Below are positions 7,744-16,698 of a stretch of DNA of 64,000 nucleotides, piece after piece. Origin of the DNA: Kitasatospora sp. GAS204B (GTDB lineage: Bacteria; Actinomycetota; Actinomycetes; Streptomycetales; Streptomycetaceae). Within the stretch, counting starts at the first letter, position 1. Every line of letters begins with the position of its first letter. The stretch lies in NCBI RefSeq assembly GCF_029892155.1, contig NZ_JARZAG010000009.1:62001-126000 (forward strand), in the 5' to 3' direction. Below the pieces are notes generated by a model. It worked only from the letters and a program-made list of their open reading frames with translations, was not told where the DNA came from and did not search any database. Both the position numbers and the translations under genes were made by a program.

Positions 7744-10065
7744 ATGCCCATCCAGTCCCTGGAGCCCACCGACCCCGCCGCCGTCGGGCCCTACCGGCTG
7801 CTCGCCAGACTCGGCGCCGGCGGGATGGGCCGGGTCTACCTGGCCCGCTCGGCCGGCGGTCGGACGGTCGCGGTCAAGGTGGTGCGGGCCGAACTCGCCG
7901 AGGACCGCGAGTTCCGCGAGCGGTTCCGCCGCGAGGTGGCCGCCGCCCGCGCGGTCAGCGGGGCGCACACCGCGCCCGTGGTGGACGCCGACCAGGACGG
8001 CCCGTCGCCCTGGCTGGCCACCGCCTACGTCCTGGGGCCCTCGCTCACCGAAGCGGTGGCCGGGCACGGGCCGCTGCCGCTCGGCTCGGTCCGCGCGCTC
8101 GGCCTGGGCCTGGCCCGGGCGCTGGTCGCGATCCACCGGGCCGGGCTGATCCACCGTGACCTCAAGCCCTCCAACGTGCTGCTGGCCGCCGACGGCCCCC
8201 GGGTGATCGACTTCGGGATCGCCCGCGCCCTGGAGGGCGAGAAGCTGACCAGCACCGGCGTGGTGGTGGGCTCGCCCGGCTTCATGTGCCCCGAGCAGGT
8301 GGCCGGCGCCGCGCTGGGCCCGGCCGGGGACGTCTTCTCGCTCGGCTCGGTGCTGGTCTTCGCCGCCACCGGGGCCGGCCCCTTCGAGCAGACGGGCGAG
8401 GCCTCCTCCTCGGCCGCCGCGCTGCTCTACCGGGTGATCCATGACGAACCGTCACTGGACGCGCTGCCCGAGGAGTTGCTGCCCGCCATCGCGGCCTGCC
8501 TGGCCAAGGACCCCGCCGACCGGCCCACCCCCGAGGAGCTGGTCGAGCTGCTCGACGACGGCTCCACCACGTCCGGCCCCGGCTGGCTGCCGAGCGCCCT
8601 CGCCGCCGAGCTGGCCACCCACGCCGCCGCGGTCCTCGACCTGGACGCCCCGGCACCGCCCGCAGCCGCCGACCCGCGCCCGGCGGTGCCCCACCTGCCC
8701 ACCGAGATCAGCGGGCCGGCGGCGGGCGCCACCGTGCGGCTGCTCGCGGGCGCCGCCGTCGCACCCGTCGAGCCCGCCGCGGTCGAGCCGGTCACCGCCC
8801 GCACGCCCGCCGCGTCCCGCCCCTCCCGGCGGCTCTTCCTGGCCGGTGGCGGCGCCGCGCTGCTGGTCGCCGGGGGCGCCGCCTGGGCGCTGCGCAGCGG
8901 CGGCGGCAAGCCCGCGCCCAAGCCTGCGCCGACCGCCTCCGGTCCCAGTGCCGAGCCGTCCACCACCCGCCGCCCCGGCGTCGCACCGGACCCGATCTGG
9001 ACCCACCCGATCGCCGACGTGCTCAACGGGGCCACCCCGCTGGTGGCCGGGGACACGGTCTACCTGTTCGGGGTCGGCGGAGCGGCGGCGCTGGAGCTGA
9101 CCAGTGGCCGACCCCGCTGGCAGTTGCCGAACGACTCCGAGGTCGGCGCCGCGGTGGCCGGCGGCGACCTGGTGTACTCCGGCGGCAACCTGGTCAAGGC
9201 GGACTCGCTGAGCGGCAACCCGGTCTGGACCTACGCCCCGAAGTCCGCCGCCGGCATGCAACTGCAGCCGGACACCGTGCTGGCCGCCGACGACCAGGCC
9301 GTCTACGCCCTGTGCAGGTACCAGCCGCTGGACGCCGGCGGCGATCCGGACCCGAGCGCCAAGACCGTGCCCGGCGTCTTCGCGCTCTCCGCCGCCGACG
9401 GCTCGGTCCTCTGGAGCCAGCAGCGCAAGCCCGACGCGACCACCGACGTCCTCGCGGTGCTGACCCGGGACCTGCTGATCTACACCGACTCGCTGCAGAA
9501 CCTGGTCGCCCGCTCCCGCAAGGACGGCACGCAGCTCTGGTTCGCCACCACCGACTCCAAGGCCAGCTTCCAGCCGGCCACCGACGGGGACCGGGTCTAC
9601 TGCTCCTCGACCGGCCACGGCGTCCAGGCCGTGGCCCTGGCGACCCAGAAGCAGGCCTGGGTGCAGCCCCCGCCGGCCGGCAGCCACGACCTCTGGTTCG
9701 CCCCGCCCGCGGTCTCCGGCGGCGTGGTCTACGCGGTGCTGGGCGGCATCACGATGACGCAGTACAACGCCACCCCCAGCGCCCCGCCGGCCCTGATCGC
9801 CTATCAGGCGACGAGCGGTCAGGAGCTGTGGCGCTGCCCGCTGCCGTACGAGTGCTCGATGGACACCCCGCCGACCGTGGTCCAGCAGACCTGCTTCGTC
9901 TCCACCGACGACAACGGGATCTTCGCCGTGGACACCGGGACCCACAAGATCCGCTGGACCTTCCGCGCGGACGTGCCGGGCGGTGTCCCCTGGCAGTTCA
10001 GCACCGACGGCAAGACCTTGGTCGCCTCGCAGGGGACCAAGGTCTATGCACTGCCGCCGGTCTGA
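7744..10065 (+). CDS. Membrane Ser/Thr protein kinase with extracytoplasmic PQQ-type beta-propeller
   Basis: A 773-aa Hanks-type kinase. The Gly-rich loop GAGGMG is at residues 24-29, catalytic Lys is K45 (VAVKVV), the catalytic loop is HRDLKPSN (D139), the DFG is 156-158 and SPGFMCPEQ is the activation segment. A single membrane helix (about residues 364-384, FLAGGGAALLVAGGAAW) is followed by a Pro/Ala linker and a propeller with repeats such as GAVWSQQ-like strands (SGRPRWQLP, LSGNPVWTY, DGSVLWSQQ, SGQELWRCP). The layout is that of sensor kinases such as PknD. It stands between two terD genes, so Ter proteins may be substrates; this is inference. The ATG start is the first Met before the kinase domain. 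Confidence 0.95.
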   Translation: MPIQSLEPTDPAAVGPYRLLARLGAGGMGRVYLARSAGGRTVAVKVVRAELAEDREFRERFRREVAAARAVSGAHTAPVVDADQDGPSPWLATAYVLGPSLTEAVAGHGPLPLGSVRALGLGLARALVAIHRAGLIHRDLKPSNVLLAADGPRVIDFGIARALEGEKLTSTGVVVGSPGFMCPEQVAGAALGPAGDVFSLGSVLVFAATGAGPFEQTGEASSSAAALLYRVIHDEPSLDALPEELLPAIAACLAKDPADRPTPEELVELLDDGSTTSGPGWLPSALAAELATHAAAVLDLDAPAPPAAADPRPAVPHLPTEISGPAAGATVRLLAGAAVAPVEPAAVEPVTARTPAASRPSRRLFLAGGGAALLVAGGAAWALRSGGGKPAPKPAPTASGPSAEPSTTRRPGVAPDPIWTHPIADVLNGATPLVAGDTVYLFGVGGAAALELTSGRPRWQLPNDSEVGAAVAGGDLVYSGGNLVKADSLSGNPVWTYAPKSAAGMQLQPDTVLAADDQAVYALCRYQPLDAGGDPDPSAKTVPGVFALSAADGSVLWSQQRKPDATTDVLAVLTRDLLIYTDSLQNLVARSRKDGTQLWFATTDSKASFQPATDGDRVYCSSTGHGVQAVALATQKQAWVQPPPAGSHDLWFAPPAVSGGVVYAVLGGITMTQYNATPSAPPALIAYQATSGQELWRCPLPYECSMDTPPTVVQQTCFVSTDDNGIFAVDTGTHKIRWTFRADVPGGVPWQFSTDGKTLVASQGTKVYALPPV

Positions 10066-10076
10066 GGCACCCTCAG
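10062..10076. terminator. Mini-hairpin overlapping kinase stop codon
   Basis: CTGAGG-CAC-CCTCAG is a perfect 6-bp stem with a CAC triloop, containing the TGA of the kinase gene. It lies between convergent ends of the kinase and terD. Compare the elements at 42893 and 62351. Confidence 0.5.
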
Positions 10077-10102
10077 CCGGCCGACGGACCCGAGGGGGAC
10101 CG

Positions 10103-10678
10103 TCAGACGTTGACGCCGAAGTCCTGCGCGATCCCGCGCAGGCCCGAGGCGTAACCCTGCCCGATGGCGCGGAACTTCCACTCGGCGCCGCTGCGGTAGA
10201 GCTCGCCGAAGACCATCGCGGTCTCGGTGGAGGCGTCCTCGCTCAGGTCGTAGCGGGCGATCTCCTGGCCGCCCGCCTGGTTGACCACACGGATGTAGGC
10301 GTTGCGGACCTGGCCGAAGTTCTGCAGCCGGGTCTCCGCCTCGTAGATCGAGACCGGGAAGACGATCTTCGCGATCGAACCGGGGACCGCGGTCAGGTTG
10401 ACCTTGATCACCTCGTCGTCGCCCTCGCCCTCGCCGGTCAGGTTGTCGCCGGTGTGCTCCACCGAACCGTCCGGGCTCTTCAGGTTGTTGAAGAAGACGA
10501 AGTCGGCGTCCTTGGCGACCTTGCCCTGCTCGGTGCAGAGCAGCGCGCTCGCGTCCAGGTCGAACTCGGCACCGGTGGTGGTGCGCGCGTCCCAGCCCAG
10601 ACCGACCAGGACGGCGGTCAGGCCCGGGGCCTCCTTGGTGAGCGAGACATTTCCGCCCTTGCTCAGGCTGACACCCAC
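10103..10678 (-). CDS. terD: TerD family tellurium/stress resistance protein (second copy)
   Basis: A 191-aa TerD close to the product at 6869: [50 protein letters not shown], and the end [25 protein letters not shown] chose GTG 10678 because GGAGGAACCT precedes it directly and the family N-terminus fits; upstream codons are not protein-like. The acidic loop is GEGEGDDE. It is monocistronic here, converging on the kinase gene with a 37-bp gap. Expected role: Ca2+-dependent stress protein, cytosolic or membrane-associated. Confidence 0.95.
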   Translation of the reverse strand: MGVSLSKGGNVSLTKEAPGLTAVLVGLGWDARTTTGAEFDLDASALLCTEQGKVAKDADFVFFNNLKSPDGSVEHTGDNLTGEGEGDDEVIKVNLTAVPGSIAKIVFPVSIYEAETRLQNFGQVRNAYIRVVNQAGGQEIARYDLSEDASTETAMVFGELYRSGAEWKFRAIGQGYASGLRGIAQDFGVNV

Positions 10679-10881
10679 AGGTTCCTCCAAGATGCGGGAG
10701 GCACCAGGGCGGCGCCTCGGCGGTGTGGTCCGGAGCCCCCGGCTGACGGGGCCCACGCTCCAGCCAACGGCCCGATCGTAGTACCGGGTTCCCGCCCGCA
10801 ACGCGAAGTGGCCCGGCGTGGCCCGAGATCCCCTGCCGGGGCTCCCGCCGCACACCGGGCCACGGGGGCCGCGCCGCAGGC

Positions 10882-11340
10882 TCAGAGCGCCGCGAGCACC
10901 TTCAGGTACTCCTGCTCGTCACGGGCGTCCGGCAGGCCGTTGACGACCTCCCAGCGCACCACGCCGGCCTTGTCGATGACGAAGGTGCCGCGCACCGCGC
11001 AGCCCTTCTCGGCGTCGAAGACGCCGTAGGCGGTGGAGACCGCACCGTGCGGCCAGAAGTCCGACAGCAGCGGGTACTCCAGACCCTCCTGCTCGGCGAA
11101 GACGCGCAGCGTGAAGGGCGAGTCGTTGGAGACCGCGAGGATCTGCACGTCCTCGTTCTGCAGGCGCGGCAGCTCCTTCTGGATCGCGCAGACCTCGCCG
11201 GTGCAGACACCGGTGAAGGCGAAGGGGTAGAAGACCAGGACGACGTTCTTCTCGCCCCGGAAGTCGGAAAGCTTGACCAGCTCGCCGTGCTGGTTCTTCA
11301 ACTCGAAATCCGGAGCCTGGGTGCCGACCTCGATGGCCAT
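10882..11340 (-). CDS. ahpE: Peroxiredoxin, AhpE type
   Basis: A 152-aa thioredoxin-fold peroxiredoxin. [19 protein letters not shown] contains the peroxidatic Cys46 in the TxxC motif, with a second Cys at 51. A conserved Arg (TLRVFAEQ, middle of the protein) completes the active site. It reduces hydroperoxides and peroxynitrite using a cytosolic thiol reductant. ATG 11340 gives the usual N-terminus [14 protein letters not shown]. Its place next to DUF3052 and aceE is the same as in mycobacteria (ahpE, then a DUF3052 protein, then aceE), which supports the name. C51 could serve as a nearby resolving Cys; that is inference. Confidence 0.94.
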   Translation of the reverse strand: MAIEVGTQAPDFELKNQHGELVKLSDFRGEKNVVLVFYPFAFTGVCTGEVCAIQKELPRLQNEDVQILAVSNDSPFTLRVFAEQEGLEYPLLSDFWPHGAVSTAYGVFDAEKGCAVRGTFVIDKAGVVRWEVVNGLPDARDEQEYLKVLAAL

Positions 11341-11557
11341 GGTGAGACCTTTCTCAGCGGTGGGCGCGGCGCTCACCGTGCCCACGGGTTGCTTGGGCGG
11401 CGCAGCGGCCGACCGCGGCCTCATCCTCGCATCCGGGTCCGCGATTTCGGCCTTACGAGTGAGCGGGCAGGGCCCTTCGAGGAGGTTTGGGCACCGGTTT
11501 CGCCGCAAGCGAACACGCTCTTGGGCGGCAGCCACAAGCACGGCCGGCAAAGCAGCC

Positions 11558-11589
11558 GGACCCCGCTGGAGCTTCCTCCAACGGGGTCC
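11558..11589 (-). terminator. Hairpin downstream of DUF3052 gene
   Basis: Arms 11558-11571 and 11576-11589 pair over 13 of 14 positions with a CTTC loop. It lies 20 bp beyond the DUF3052 stop and separates it from ahpE, which probably has its own promoter in 11341-11557. Confidence 0.7.
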
Positions 11590-11609
11590 GTGCAAGCGGA
11601 GCGGAAACG

Positions 11610-12050
11610 TCAGCGCCTGCCGGACTTCGCCGCCTTGGGCGTCGCCAACCGGGTGCCGGCCCAGTCCTTGGCCACGGCGATCGAGCTGGTCTGCGAGAGG
11701 CCGGCGGTCTGCGCCGCCTCGGCGACCTCGTGGGCCTCGACGTGGCCGTCGCGGCCCTTCTTGGGAGTCAGCAGCCAGATCAGACCGCCATCGGCCAGGT
11801 ACTCCTGGGCGTCGACGAGGGCATCGGTCAGATCCCCGTCCTCCTCGCGGTGCCACAGCAGGACGGCGTCGGCGACGTCGTCGTAGTCCTCGTCGACGAG
11901 CTCCTCACCAGTGATCTCCTCGATTCCGTCGCGGAGGTCCTGATCGGTGTCATCGTCGTACCCGAGCTCCTGCACGATCTGGCCGGGCTCGAAGCCCAGC
12001 TTGAAGGCCGGGTTGTTGGACTTGTCCGCGGGGTCCGCGGTCGCGCTCAC
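11610..12050 (-). CDS. DUF3052 domain protein adjacent to aceE
   Basis: A 146-aa acidic protein, [20 protein letters not shown] then [19 protein letters not shown] and [20 protein letters not shown]. The frame begins at GTG 12050 with GGAGG eight bases upstream. The family is restricted to actinobacteria and normally lies divergent to or next to aceE, as here. Its function is unknown; a regulatory link with pyruvate dehydrogenase or with the neighbouring peroxiredoxin is possible but only suggested by synteny. The C-terminus is basic ([10 protein letters not shown]). Confidence 0.9.
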   Translation of the reverse strand: MSATADPADKSNNPAFKLGFEPGQIVQELGYDDDTDQDLRDGIEEITGEELVDEDYDDVADAVLLWHREEDGDLTDALVDAQEYLADGGLIWLLTPKKGRDGHVEAHEVAEAAQTAGLSQTSSIAVAKDWAGTRLATPKAAKSGRR

Positions 12051-12603
12051 GGGAATAACCTCCAGTATTCGGCCTGGCGTCGATGCCAGGGCTGTGGCCG
12101 TAGTCCACACGGGCGCGGCGGTTCGCGCAAGTACCCGACCCCCGATCCCACCCAAAGGTTGACGTCTCGTAGCAAGACACGCCGACTGCTGTGCCAGGAA
12201 TCACACCGATTTGCCCTTTTGCGGACCGTTCGCCCATGCTGCGGATGCCACTCGTCCATCGGCGGTCGAAGGCCCGCTCGTCCGGCCTGTTGCCCGCGAT
12301 ACGAACGGCATTCGAGACCAACACGATCACGGGCGTAGAGTCTCCTGTTGGCCCTCACCCCGACCGCCCGCCATCGGACGAGCGGGGCACCTGGAGCAGT
12401 CCAGGAAACCGGTCGGACCACCTCTTCGTAACACCCGGTGGCAATCGGTGACGGCGGCGACGCCCGATCCGTGCCCCACCTGACCGACGCGCCCATCAAG
12501 CGTGCCGGTTACCCATCGGTAGAGATGACGGATCTCCGAGTTGCGGTACACGATGGAGGCGGCGCGACACACCTCTAGTTTCGACCGACAGTGAAGGAAC
12601 AGC
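12051..12603. other. Divergent regulatory region between DUF3052 and aceE
   Basis: This 553-bp gap holds no convincing gene; the frames present are short and lack codon bias. A small hairpin (12073-12078 with 12085-12090) lies in the DUF3052 leader. Before aceE there is an AT-richer stretch (ctctagtttcg at about 12574-12584) and a short interrupted repeat AGAT-GACGG-ATCT near 12522-12535. Promoters for both genes must lie here, but I cannot place them with confidence. Confidence 0.5.
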
Positions 12604-15354
12604 GTGGCTTCCGGATCCGATCGCAACCCGATCATCATTGGCGGCCTTCCGAGTCAGGTCCCGGACTTCGATCCCGAGGAGACCGCGGAATGGCTGGAGT
12701 CGCTCGACGCGGCCATTGACGAGCGGGGGCGCGAGCGTGCTCGCTACCTGATGCTGCGGCTCATCGAGCGCGCCCGCGAGAAGCGTGTCGCCGTGCCCGA
12801 GATGCGCAGCACCGACTACGTCAACACCATCGCCACCAAGGACGAGCCCTTCTTCCCCGGCAACGAGGAGATCGAGCGCAAGGTCCTCAACGCGACCCGC
12901 TGGAACGCGGCCGTCATGGTCTCCCGGGCCCAGCGCCCGGGCATCGGTGTCGGTGGCCACATCGCCACCTTCGCCTCGTCGGCGTCGCTCTACGACGTCG
13001 GCTTCAACTACTTCTTCCGCGGCAAGGACGCCGACGGCGAGTCCGGCGACCAGATCTTCTTCCAGGGCCACGCCTCCCCCGGTATCTACGCGCGCGCGTT
13101 CCTGCTGGACCGACTGAGCGAGCAGCAGCTCGACGCGTTCCGCCAGGAGAAGTCCAAGGCCCCGTACGGCCTGTCCAGCTACCCGCACCCGCGGCTGATG
13201 CCGGACTTCTGGGAGTTCCCGACCGTCTCGATGGGCCTCGGCCCGCTCGGTGCGATCTACCAGGCCCGGATGAACCGTTACCTGGAGCACCGCGGCATCA
13301 AGGACACCTCCGCCTCGCACGTCTACGCCTTCCTCGGCGACGGCGAGATGGACGAGCCGGAGTCGCTGGGCCAGCTGTCGCTCGCCGCGCGCGAGGGCCT
13401 GGACAACCTGACCTTCGTGGTCAACTGCAACCTGCAGCGCCTGGACGGCCCGGTCCGCGGCAACGGCAAGATCATCCAGGAGCTGGAGTCGCAGTTCCGC
13501 GGCGCCGGCTGGAACGTGATCAAGCTGGTCTGGGACCGCAGCTGGGACCCGCTGCTGGCACAGGACCGCGACGGCGTCCTGGTCAACAAGCTGAACTCGA
13601 CCCCGGACGGCCAGTTCCAGACCTACGCCACCGAGTCCGGCGCGTACATCCGCGAGAACTTCTTCGGTGGCGACCTGCGGCTGCGCGCGATGGTCGAGTC
13701 GATGACCGACCAGCAGATCCAGCACCTGGGTCGCGGCGGCCACGACCACAAGAAGGTCTACGCGGCGTTCAAGGCGGCCCGCGAGCACGTCGGCCAGCCG
13801 ACCGTGATCCTCGCCCAGACCGTCAAGGGCTGGACGCTGGGCCCGAACTTCGAGGGCCGCAACGCGACGCACCAGATGAAGAAGCTGACGGTCGAGGACC
13901 TGAAGCGCTTCCGCGACCGCCTGCACCTGCCGATCACGGACAAGCAGCTCGACGAGGGCTACCCGCCCTACTACCACCCGGGCAAGGACTCCGAAGAGAT
14001 CCAGTACATGCACGACCGCCGCAGCGAGCTGGGCGGCTACATGCCGACCCGCAAGGTGCGGCCGCGCAAGCTGGAACTCCCGGGCGACGACGCGTACAAG
14101 GCGGTCAAGAAGGGCTCCGGCCAGCAGACCATCGCCACCACGATGGCCTTCGTCCGGGTGCTCAAGGACCTGATGCGCGACAAGGGCATCGGCAACCGCT
14201 TCGTGCCGATCGCGCCGGACGAGTACCGCACCTTCGGCATGGACTCGCTCTTCCCGTCGGCGAAGATCTACAACCCGCTCGGCCAGACCTACGAGTCGGT
14301 CGACCGCGATCTGCTGCTCGCCTACAAGGAGTCGCCGAGCGGCCAGATGCTGCACGACGGCATCTCCGAGGCCGGCTGCACCGCCTCGCTGATCGCCGCC
14401 GGCTCGTCCTACGCGACGCACGGCGAGCCGCTGATCCCGGTCTACGTCTTCTACTCGATGTTCGGGTTCCAGCGCACCGGCGACCAGTTCTGGCAGATGG
14501 CCGACCAGTTGGCCCGCGGCTTCGTGATCGGCGCCACCGCGGGTCGCACCACGCTGACCGGTGAGGGCCTGCAGCACGCGGACGGCCACTCGCAGCTGCT
14601 CGCCTCGACCAACCCGGCCGTCGTCGCGTACGACCCGGCGTACGGTTTCGAGATCGCGCACATCATGCAGGACGGCCTCCGCCGGATGTACGGCTCCTCC
14701 GCCGAGCACCCGCACGGCGAGGACGTCTTCTACTACATGACGGTCTACAACGAGCCGATCCAGATGCCGGCCGAGCCCGAGAACGTGGACGTCGAGGGCA
14801 TCCTCAAGGGCGTCCACAAGTACCGTGCGGGCGAGGCGGGCCAGATCCCGGCGCAGATCCTCGCCTCCGGCGTGGCCGTGCCGTGGGCGCTGGAGGCCCA
14901 GCGGATCCTGGCCGAGGAGTGGAACGTCAAGGCCGACGTCTGGTCCGCGACCTCCTGGAACGAGCTGCGTCGCGACGCGGTGGAGGCCGAGGAGTTCAAC
15001 CTGCTGCACCCGGAGGAGCCGCAGCGCGTCCCGTACGTGACGCAGAAGCTCTCCGGTGCCGAGGGTCCGTTCGTCGCGGTCTCCGACTGGATGCGTGCGG
15101 TGCCGGACCAGATCGCGCGCTGGGTGCCGGGTCAGTACCAGTCGCTGGGCGCCGACGGTTTCGGCTTCGCCGACACCCGTGGCGCGGCGCGCCGGTTCTT
15201 CCACATCGACGCGCAGTCGGTGGTCCTCGGCGTGCTGACCGAGCTGGCCAAGCAGGGCAAGATCGACCGCTCCGCGCTGAAGGAGGCGATCGACCGCTAC
15301 CAGCTGCTGGACGTGGCCGCCGCCCACCCGGGCGCGGCCGGTGGCGACGCCTGA
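12604..15354 (+). CDS. aceE: Pyruvate dehydrogenase E1 component, homodimeric type
   Basis: A 916-aa E1 enzyme that decarboxylates pyruvate with thiamine diphosphate and acetylates the lipoyl E2. [15 protein letters not shown] followed by NLTFVVNCN is the ThDP/Mg2+ GDG...N motif. [23 protein letters not shown] is typical of the AceE type rather than the alpha2beta2 type. Length matches the family (about 900). The start is GTG 12604 with AAGGAA four bases upstream, and the N-terminus [31 protein letters not shown] is normal. It is monocistronic and closed by a strong hairpin. It supplies acetyl-CoA to the fab operon encoded 8 kb downstream. Confidence 0.97.
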   Translation: MASGSDRNPIIIGGLPSQVPDFDPEETAEWLESLDAAIDERGRERARYLMLRLIERAREKRVAVPEMRSTDYVNTIATKDEPFFPGNEEIERKVLNATRWNAAVMVSRAQRPGIGVGGHIATFASSASLYDVGFNYFFRGKDADGESGDQIFFQGHASPGIYARAFLLDRLSEQQLDAFRQEKSKAPYGLSSYPHPRLMPDFWEFPTVSMGLGPLGAIYQARMNRYLEHRGIKDTSASHVYAFLGDGEMDEPESLGQLSLAAREGLDNLTFVVNCNLQRLDGPVRGNGKIIQELESQFRGAGWNVIKLVWDRSWDPLLAQDRDGVLVNKLNSTPDGQFQTYATESGAYIRENFFGGDLRLRAMVESMTDQQIQHLGRGGHDHKKVYAAFKAAREHVGQPTVILAQTVKGWTLGPNFEGRNATHQMKKLTVEDLKRFRDRLHLPITDKQLDEGYPPYYHPGKDSEEIQYMHDRRSELGGYMPTRKVRPRKLELPGDDAYKAVKKGSGQQTIATTMAFVRVLKDLMRDKGIGNRFVPIAPDEYRTFGMDSLFPSAKIYNPLGQTYESVDRDLLLAYKESPSGQMLHDGISEAGCTASLIAAGSSYATHGEPLIPVYVFYSMFGFQRTGDQFWQMADQLARGFVIGATAGRTTLTGEGLQHADGHSQLLASTNPAVVAYDPAYGFEIAHIMQDGLRRMYGSSAEHPHGEDVFYYMTVYNEPIQMPAEPENVDVEGILKGVHKYRAGEAGQIPAQILASGVAVPWALEAQRILAEEWNVKADVWSATSWNELRRDAVEAEEFNLLHPEEPQRVPYVTQKLSGAEGPFVAVSDWMRAVPDQIARWVPGQYQSLGADGFGFADTRGAARRFFHIDAQSVVLGVLTELAKQGKIDRSALKEAIDRYQLLDVAAAHPGAAGGDA

Positions 15355-15386
15355 GGCTGACAGCCTGCTGACCGTCTGAGGTCAGT

Positions 15387-15425
15387 CCGAGGGCCGGGTT
15401 CCCCATCGGGGAGCCCGGCCCTCGG
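15387..15425 (+). terminator. aceE terminator hairpin
   Basis: An 18-bp stem (15387-15404 with 15408-15425, one G-T wobble) with a 3-nt loop, 33 bp after the aceE stop. No U-run. Confidence 0.8.
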
Positions 15426-15495
15426 CGTACCGACGCCCCGCACGTCCGGCCCAGCTCCGGGTGCCCGCGGACCGGCGCGCGGTGATGATCGCCCC

Positions 15496-15708
15496 ATGCA
15501 CGACGACGAGATCCTCGACCGCGCCCGCTGGCTGCTGCGGGAGGTGCACCTCAGCCCCGCCGAGGCCGCCACCCGCCTGCTGGACTACTTCCCCGACCTG
15601 GAGCGCGAGGAGCGGGCGCGGTACCTGCGCGAGGCGGCCGAGCGGCCTGCCGAGCACCCTGGTGAGCGGGTCCGGGAGCGGCCGGGGCACGCGGTCCGCG
15701 CGAGCTGA
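15496..15708 (+). CDS. Small hypothetical protein
   Basis: A 70-aa frame, MHDDEILDRARWLLREVHLSPAEAATRLLDYFPDLEREERARYL and so on, probably all-helical and charged. Its codons are strongly G/C-ending, unlike a chance frame. No ribosome site is visible, but GATGAT six bases before the ATG resembles a -10 hexamer, so the message may be leaderless. I do not recognise the family. It lies alone between aceE and the TetR gene. Confidence 0.55.
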   Translation: MHDDEILDRARWLLREVHLSPAEAATRLLDYFPDLEREERARYLREAAERPAEHPGERVRERPGHAVRAS

Positions 15709-15780
15709 TCCGAGGTGGCGCCCGGGCCCCGCCCGTCCCCACGAGCTCGTCACCACGCGGGCGCCACCGCGCCGAGATTA

Positions 15781-15795
15781 TGTCAGCTGCTGACA
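15781..15795. promoter_or_regulatory. Palindromic operator candidate upstream of TetR gene
   Basis: TGTCAGCTGCTGACA is a perfect 15-bp palindrome about one central base, 78 bp before the TetR start. Size and symmetry fit a TetR-family box, suggesting autoregulation. Confidence 0.5.
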
Positions 15796-15873
15796 ACTGG
15801 CAATATGTGACTTATGGCGGCCCCTGGCGTGCGGCCCCCGGGCCGGTCGGCGCCCGCGCGCTATCGTGTCCGC

Positions 15874-16572
15874 ATGGCCTCCCTCGCCGCCGTGCCGAAC
15901 CCGGCGCCTCCCGGCGCCCCCACGGGCCTGCGCGAACGCAAGAAGCAACGCACCCGGGACGCCCTGGTGGACGCCGCGCACCGGCTCTTCCTCAGCCAGG
16001 GCTACGCCGCCACCACCGTGGACGAGATCGCCGCGGCGGTGGACGTCTCGCAGCGCACCTTCTTCCGCTACTTCGCCAACAAGGAGGAGGCCGCGCTCGC
16101 GGTGCTGGCCGATGCCGAGGAGTACTTCGTCGGCCGGCTGCGGGCCCGCCCCGCCGCGGAGAACCCGCTGACCGCGATGCGCGCGGCGATCTGCGAGTCC
16201 TGGCGCGACCTGAGCGCCGCACACGCGCACGGCGGGCGCGGGGTCACCGCGGCACTGGAGCTGCTCCAGCTGATCGAGTCCACCCCGACCCTGCTCGCCG
16301 CCCACCTGCGCCGCTCAGCCGACCAGGAGCGGCGGGTGGTCGAGATCCTGGCCGCCCGCGAGGGCCTGGATCCGGCCGTCGACCTGCGGCCGCGGCTGCT
16401 GGCGGCGGTCTTCGGCGCGGTGATCCGCTCCGCCCACCTGGCCTGGTCCGCCGAGCGGACCGACCCGGACAGCCAGGCCTCGCGGGACGACGGGCCGGAG
16501 GCCATGATCGCCCTGATCGAGCGTCATCTGGACCAGCTGGCACCGGCATTGACCGGCGACTGGCGCCGGTGA
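15874..16572 (+). CDS. TetR family transcriptional regulator
   Basis: A 232-aa regulator. Residues 20-68 are the TetR helix-turn-helix: RKKQRTRDALVDAAHRLF, YAATTVDEIAAAVDVSQRTFFRYFANKEE. The remaining helical part is a ligand-binding domain with no close match that I can name. I chose ATG 15874 because TATCGT ends six bases before it (probably a leaderless start) and the upstream in-frame codons are Pro/Arg-rich. A perfect palindrome upstream suggests self-control; the neighbouring hydrolase at 16699, 126 bp downstream in the same direction, may be the target gene. Confidence 0.92.
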   Translation: MASLAAVPNPAPPGAPTGLRERKKQRTRDALVDAAHRLFLSQGYAATTVDEIAAAVDVSQRTFFRYFANKEEAALAVLADAEEYFVGRLRARPAAENPLTAMRAAICESWRDLSAAHAHGGRGVTAALELLQLIESTPTLLAAHLRRSADQERRVVEILAAREGLDPAVDLRPRLLAAVFGAVIRSAHLAWSAERTDPDSQASRDDGPEAMIALIERHLDQLAPALTGDWRR

Positions 16573-16589
16573 CGAGACGACCCGGCACC

Positions 16590-16602
16590 GGTCACTGTGA
16601 CC
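16590..16602. promoter_or_regulatory. 13-bp dyad in the TetR-hydrolase gap
   Basis: GGTCACTGTGACC is a perfect palindrome about one base. The loop is too small for a terminator, so an operator for the hydrolase promoter is more likely. A TAATAC hexamer follows at 16643-16648. Confidence 0.35.
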
Positions 16603-16698
16603 CAACCCACAGTTTGGACCGGCTCCACCGCTCCCCGGGACCTAATACGCTGGCCAACTGAACGTTGTCCGTGGTAGCACCCCCCAGGAGTTGACTAG

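Noticed and set aside
12496..15327. Long open frame (over 900 codons) on the minus strand across aceE
   Set aside because: It is antisense to aceE, whose protein is fully conserved. High GC makes long antisense frames common, and the product is low-complexity Val/Arg/His.
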